From Candidatus Brocadiaceae bacterium (GTDB lineage: Bacteria; Planctomycetota; MHYJ01; JACQXL01; CAKKQI01), in assembly GCA_919901895.1 (NCBI GenBank), contig CAKKQI010000136.1, positions 1 through 8,584 of the forward strand: DNA of 8,584 bases. Direction: 5' to 3'. Positions 6,145-8,584 of this stretch are shown here, in pieces. The position numbers were made by a program, and so were the translations under genes. Every line of letters begins with the position of its first letter. Within the stretch, counting starts at the first letter, position 1. The notes under the pieces are model-generated. The model did not search any database and had not been told where the DNA came from. It was given only the letters and a program-made list of their open reading frames with translations.

Positions 6145-6680
6145 AATATAAATTACTTTCTTATAATCCGGAACAAACTATTGCCTTAGGAACATTATTC
6201 GGCCGGCATCTCCGGGCCGACGATGTGGTGGCTTTAATCGGTATTTTCGGGGGCGGTAAAACCTATTTCACTAAAGGCATTGCTCAAGGACTAGGCGTTA
6301 AAAACAGCAATGAAATTATCAGTCCCAGTTTTACGCTGTGTCATATTCATAAAGGAAAGAAGTTAACCCTTTATCATCTGGATGTGCAACGATTGAAACG
6401 GCCGGCTGATTTTACGGACCTGGGAATAATAGATTTTTTTCCCGGCGGGGTGGCGGTGATTGAATGGGCGGACAAGTTTCTCAAAACCCTGGCTCCTTTA
6501 CATATAATTAAAGTACTATTTAAGGTGAAAGGTCGGACTAAACGGCAACTGGAATTCAGTTTTGAAGGAAAAAGATTTACCGGCTTGGTGAATAAATTGA
6601 AATCAATCATTACCACTTCAGATATTTCGCATTCTGGAGTTGGCTCAAATCCGCCCCCATCACCTTGGCCCGGTAGATAA
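6141..6680 (+). CDS. tsaE: tRNA threonylcarbamoyladenosine biosynthesis ATPase TsaE
   Basis: ATPase partner of TsaB and TsaD in making the t6A37 modification of ANN-decoding tRNAs; cytosolic and near-universal in bacteria. Visible motifs are Walker A GIFGGGKT (34-41), SPSFTL (61-66), HLDVQRL (79-85; the usual Tyr before Arg is Gln here), and VIEWADKF (106-113). At 179 residues it is about 20-25 longer than usual. The extra end, from about 157, is low-complexity with PPPSPWPGR and is encoded entirely within the 71-bp overlap with the convergent aldolase gene, so it is probably a run-on from loss of an earlier stop. It starts at the ATGA shared with thiL and has only a weak AAAGGA about 14 nt upstream, consistent with coupling. 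tsaB and tsaD are not in the window. Confidence 0.93.
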   Translation: MKYKLLSYNPEQTIALGTLFGRHLRADDVVALIGIFGGGKTYFTKGIAQGLGVKNSNEIISPSFTLCHIHKGKKLTLYHLDVQRLKRPADFTDLGIIDFFPGGVAVIEWADKFLKTLAPLHIIKVLFKVKGRTKRQLEFSFEGKRFTGLVNKLKSIITTSDISHSGVGSNPPPSPWPGR

Positions 6681-7224
6681 TCTGGGCGATATTTTCCGTA
6701 ATATGGGCGTACTGAAACGCCTCTTCCAGCGTCTGGCCGATAGAAAACGCCCCGTGCCCCTTAACCATGACCGACTTATAATTCTTCAGGGTAACGGGTA
6801 ATTTTTCTTCCATTTCTTTAGAGGCGCTTCCGAATTCAAAACTCAAGACCGGTATCTTGCGGAAATAATAAGAACCTTCCACATCAATGGCAATAATTTC
6901 AGGCATCACTAATGAAAGGGCCGTGGCCGTCAGCGGATGCGTATGCACCACGGCTAAAGCTGAGGTGTTATTAAGAATCGCCCGGTGAATCCCGAGTTCG
7001 CTGGAAGCCAGGGCAACGCCGCTATCGTTCCGACTGAGCCCGGTTTTAATAATATCGGTATCTTTTAAAAAACCGAGCATGGAACCGCGCCGGGTAATCA
7101 AAATCTGGTCGCCGATGCGCAGCGACATATTCCCACTGTGGGAATTATTCAGCCCGGCTAAAAAAATCGCCTGGCCGATTTTTTTGAACTCTTCGTAAAC
7201 GTCCTGGTATTTTTTCTTTGGCAT
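6610..7224 (-). CDS. Class II aldolase/adducin-family protein (FucA/AraD type)
   Basis: A Zn-dependent aldolase or epimerase fold of the family that cleaves sugar phosphates such as fuculose-1-phosphate; cytosolic. The ATG at 7224 gives 204 residues and is chosen because GGAG lies 7 nt upstream; an upstream in-frame TTG at 7263 would add 13 residues without support. Numbered from the ATG, the Zn ligands are H94 and H96 in HTHP and H157 in GHG, and the catalytic Glu is E76 in SSELGIH. SGNMS at about 30 and TRRG at about 44-47 match the phosphate- and substrate-binding loops. The spacing from Glu to the first His (18) is close to that in E. coli FucA. The substrate is not determinable. It lies 59 nt downstream of AOR on the same strand and probably forms an operon with it. 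Its last 23 codons overlap the end of tsaE on the other strand. Confidence 0.9.
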   Translation of the reverse strand: MPKKKYQDVYEEFKKIGQAIFLAGLNNSHSGNMSLRIGDQILITRRGSMLGFLKDTDIIKTGLSRNDSGVALASSELGIHRAILNNTSALAVVHTHPLTATALSLVMPEIIAIDVEGSYYFRKIPVLSFEFGSASKEMEEKLPVTLKNYKSVMVKGHGAFSIGQTLEEAFQYAHITENIAQIIYRAKVMGADLSQLQNAKYLKW

Positions 7225-7231
7225 AGTATTA

Positions 7232-7235
7232 CTCC
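7232..7235 (-). promoter_or_regulatory. Ribosome-binding site that decides the aldolase start
   Basis: GGAG on the minus strand, 7 nt before the ATG at 7224-7222. The upstream in-frame TTG at 7263 has no such site, so the shorter protein is preferred. Confidence 0.75.
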
Positions 7236-7283
7236 AAAAATAGTTCCTGAAATAATCCGGCAACGTTTAGACCACACCTATAG

Positions 7284-8584
7284 TTACAGATTTAATAATT
7301 TTAATTTTTTCTCAGTCGGGACGCCACGTTTATCCCAGCCCCGGAATTGATAATATTCTTCCAGCATCGGTTGCAGATCAACGACGTACCCTTTGGCCGG
7401 ACCGGCGAGTACTTTTTCTTTAAGCAATCGTGAGGGCAAAGTATCATCTTTATAAGTAAATCCTTCCCGCAGATTATAAAGCCGTTCCAGGTTAATAATA
7501 CGCTCGCCGACGGCAATCAAATCTTCGCTGGTGTAATTAAGACCGGTAACCGCTGAAATCAAACGGGCCCAGTAAGAAGTCCCCAGAGCAAAAGTGGCAA
7601 AACGGCAGGCAATTAATGAATCAATGGCGGCTTCGGCGTTCTGGATTTCGGCCAGGTAACTACCTTTGCCGGTCCGGCTGAACCGGTTAATCATTTTAGG
7701 CACGCCGAGAATCTCCGCCCCAATCATATACCCCCCGCGCAGATGACACGCCCCGCGCGGCGAGGTGGCGTAACTTAACCCCATCCCCTGACTGCCCCGC
7801 GGGTCGTAAGCGGGCAGGTCTAACCCTTTGACCTGCATCGCATATTTTTCCGCTTTATATTTACAGGCAAAACGCCGGCTCCCTTCAGCCAGTTCGTTAC
7901 CGATTCCCTTACGAAAAGCAATTTTTTTGATATAATCAAGCAAATTTTTGGAAACGCCGAATTTCAGATCTGTTTTAATAATTTTTCGCTGGCTGAGTTC
8001 CATCGCGCAGGCCAGCACCCCGCCGGTGGAAATGGTATCCAATCCGAGTTCGTTCCACAAATGCGAGGCCCGGGCAACAAGGTCCAAATCACTGATTCCG
8101 CAATTAGCGCCTAAAGCCCAGACCGATTCAAATTCCGGTCCTTCGCCTTCGCCGGCACTGGTGCGGGTAATCCGTCCGCACTGGATAGAACAGCCGGCAC
8201 AACCGGTCCGTTTCACAAATATTTTTTCCGCAATGGTTTCTCCGGATATTTTAGACGCCTCGGCAAACTGGGTCTGCTGAAAATTTCTGGTCGGGAAAAT
8301 CCCGACTTCGTTAATTACATTAACCAAAACCGAAGTGCCGAATTCCGGTAATCCTTTAGAGGTCATCGGGTGGGCCCGGAGCATTTTATTTGATTCATAA
8401 ACGATAAATTTCATCTGTTCCGGGTCGGCGATTGGAACGCTTCCGGTTGCCTCTTTAATCACGATGGCTTTAAGTTTTTTACTGCCCATAACTGCGCCGA
8501 CCCCGCCCCGGCCTAAGGCCCGCCGTCCGGTATTCATAATACAGGAAATTAAAACTTTGTTCTCGCCGGCCGGACCAATCGCTA
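7284..8584 (-). CDS. Aldehyde:ferredoxin oxidoreductase (tungsten AOR family), N-terminal part outside the window
   Basis: Oxidises aldehydes to carboxylic acids with ferredoxin as electron acceptor, using a bis-pyranopterin tungsten (or molybdenum) cofactor and one [4Fe-4S] cluster; cytosolic and oxygen-sensitive. The frame stays open to the edge, and the codons before the first visible ATG (8537) read IGPAGENKVLISCIMN, a conserved internal AOR segment, so the true start is upstream. About 432 residues are visible, roughly the last two thirds of a typical 600-residue AOR. Counting from Met8537, the cluster cysteines are C113, C116 and C120 (CAGCSIQC) and a distant C311 (IACRF); the 191-residue gap is close to that in Pyrococcus furiosus AOR. 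GRGGVGAVMGSKKLKAI (9-25), RGACHLRGGY (261-270) and REGFTYKDDTLPSR (357-370) are also typical. No defect is seen. Its substrate is unknown; the downstream aldolase hints at short aldehydes. Confidence 0.95.
   Translation of the reverse strand, partial: AIGPAGENKVLISCIMNTGRRALGRGGVGAVMGSKKLKAIVIKEATGSVPIADPEQMKFIVYESNKMLRAHPMTSKGLPEFGTSVLVNVINEVGIFPTRNFQQTQFAEASKISGETIAEKIFVKRTGCAGCSIQCGRITRTSAGEGEGPEFESVWALGANCGISDLDLVARASHLWNELGLDTISTGGVLACAMELSQRKIIKTDLKFGVSKNLLDYIKKIAFRKGIGNELAEGSRRFACKYKAEKYAMQVKGLDLPAYDPRGSQGMGLSYATSPRGACHLRGGYMIGAEILGVPKMINRFSRTGKGSYLAEIQNAEAAIDSLIACRFATFALGTSYWARLISAVTGLNYTSEDLIAVGERIINLERLYNLREGFTYKDDTLPSRLLKEKVLAGPAKGYVVDLQPMLEEYYQFRGWDKRGVPTEKKLKLLNL

Noticed and set aside
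7225..7263. Longer aldolase starting at TTG 7263
   Set aside because: The ATG at 7224 has GGAG seven nt upstream and begins at the usual family position; the extra 13 residues look like leader sequence.
7948..8280. Open frame of 110 codons on the plus strand opposite AOR
   Set aside because: Antisense to the conserved cysteine region of AOR; no ribosome-binding site or domain was found.
8535..8537. ATG at 8537 as the start of AOR
   Set aside because: The frame is open to the edge and the upstream codons encode conserved AOR sequence, so this Met is internal.

Overview
The window is a piece of an ordinary-looking bacterial chromosome of moderate GC. It has densely packed genes on both strands, single-copy bacterial housekeeping genes (der, thiL, tsaE), and a signalling set made of a Hanks-type Ser/Thr kinase and a GAF/HD-GYP/PilZ protein. 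An aldehyde:ferredoxin oxidoreductase (AOR, normally a tungsten enzyme) suggests anaerobic or low-potential metabolism. This mix would fit an anaerobic or facultative bacterium, perhaps from a poorly cultivated phylum, but no single gene fixes the taxonomy. I see no rRNA, tRNA, CRISPR array, transposase or phage gene.

Layout. Positions 1-3981 are a minus-strand block read right to left: a GAF/HD-GYP/PilZ cyclic-di-GMP protein (2557-3981), the ribosome-assembly GTPase Der (955-2484), and a Ser/Thr protein kinase that runs off the left edge (1-886). Positions 3982-4122 are a divergent promoter region. Two well-formed promoters face away from each other, and their -35 boxes lie in the two arms of a perfect 9-bp inverted repeat. 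Rightwards come a TIM-barrel sugar-phosphate isomerase/epimerase-like protein (4123-4971), a 71-bp palindromic intergenic repeat (5013-5083), and the overlapping pair thiL-tsaE (5158-6680). Converging from the right edge are AOR (7284-8584, its start outside the window) and a class II aldolase (6610-7224). The tail of the aldolase gene overlaps the end of tsaE by 71 bp.

How the genes may work together. The minus-strand block joins a c-di-GMP sensor/hydrolase, a ribosome-assembly GTPase and a protein kinase in one probable transcription unit. A possible internal promoter sits in front of the kinase. thiL and tsaE are translationally coupled housekeeping genes with no direct biochemical link. 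AOR and the class II aldolase look like a two-gene unit in which the aldolase could release a short aldehyde that AOR oxidises; the substrates are not determined.

The most unusual structures are a GC-rich, hairpin-forming DNA island that encodes an Arg-rich C-terminal tail on Der, the symmetric divergent promoter with a predicted near-leaderless transcript, the palindromic GTCATTCC-type repeat, and a Ser/Pro-rich insertion in the kinase catalytic core. I did not find a convincing entirely new multi-gene system.
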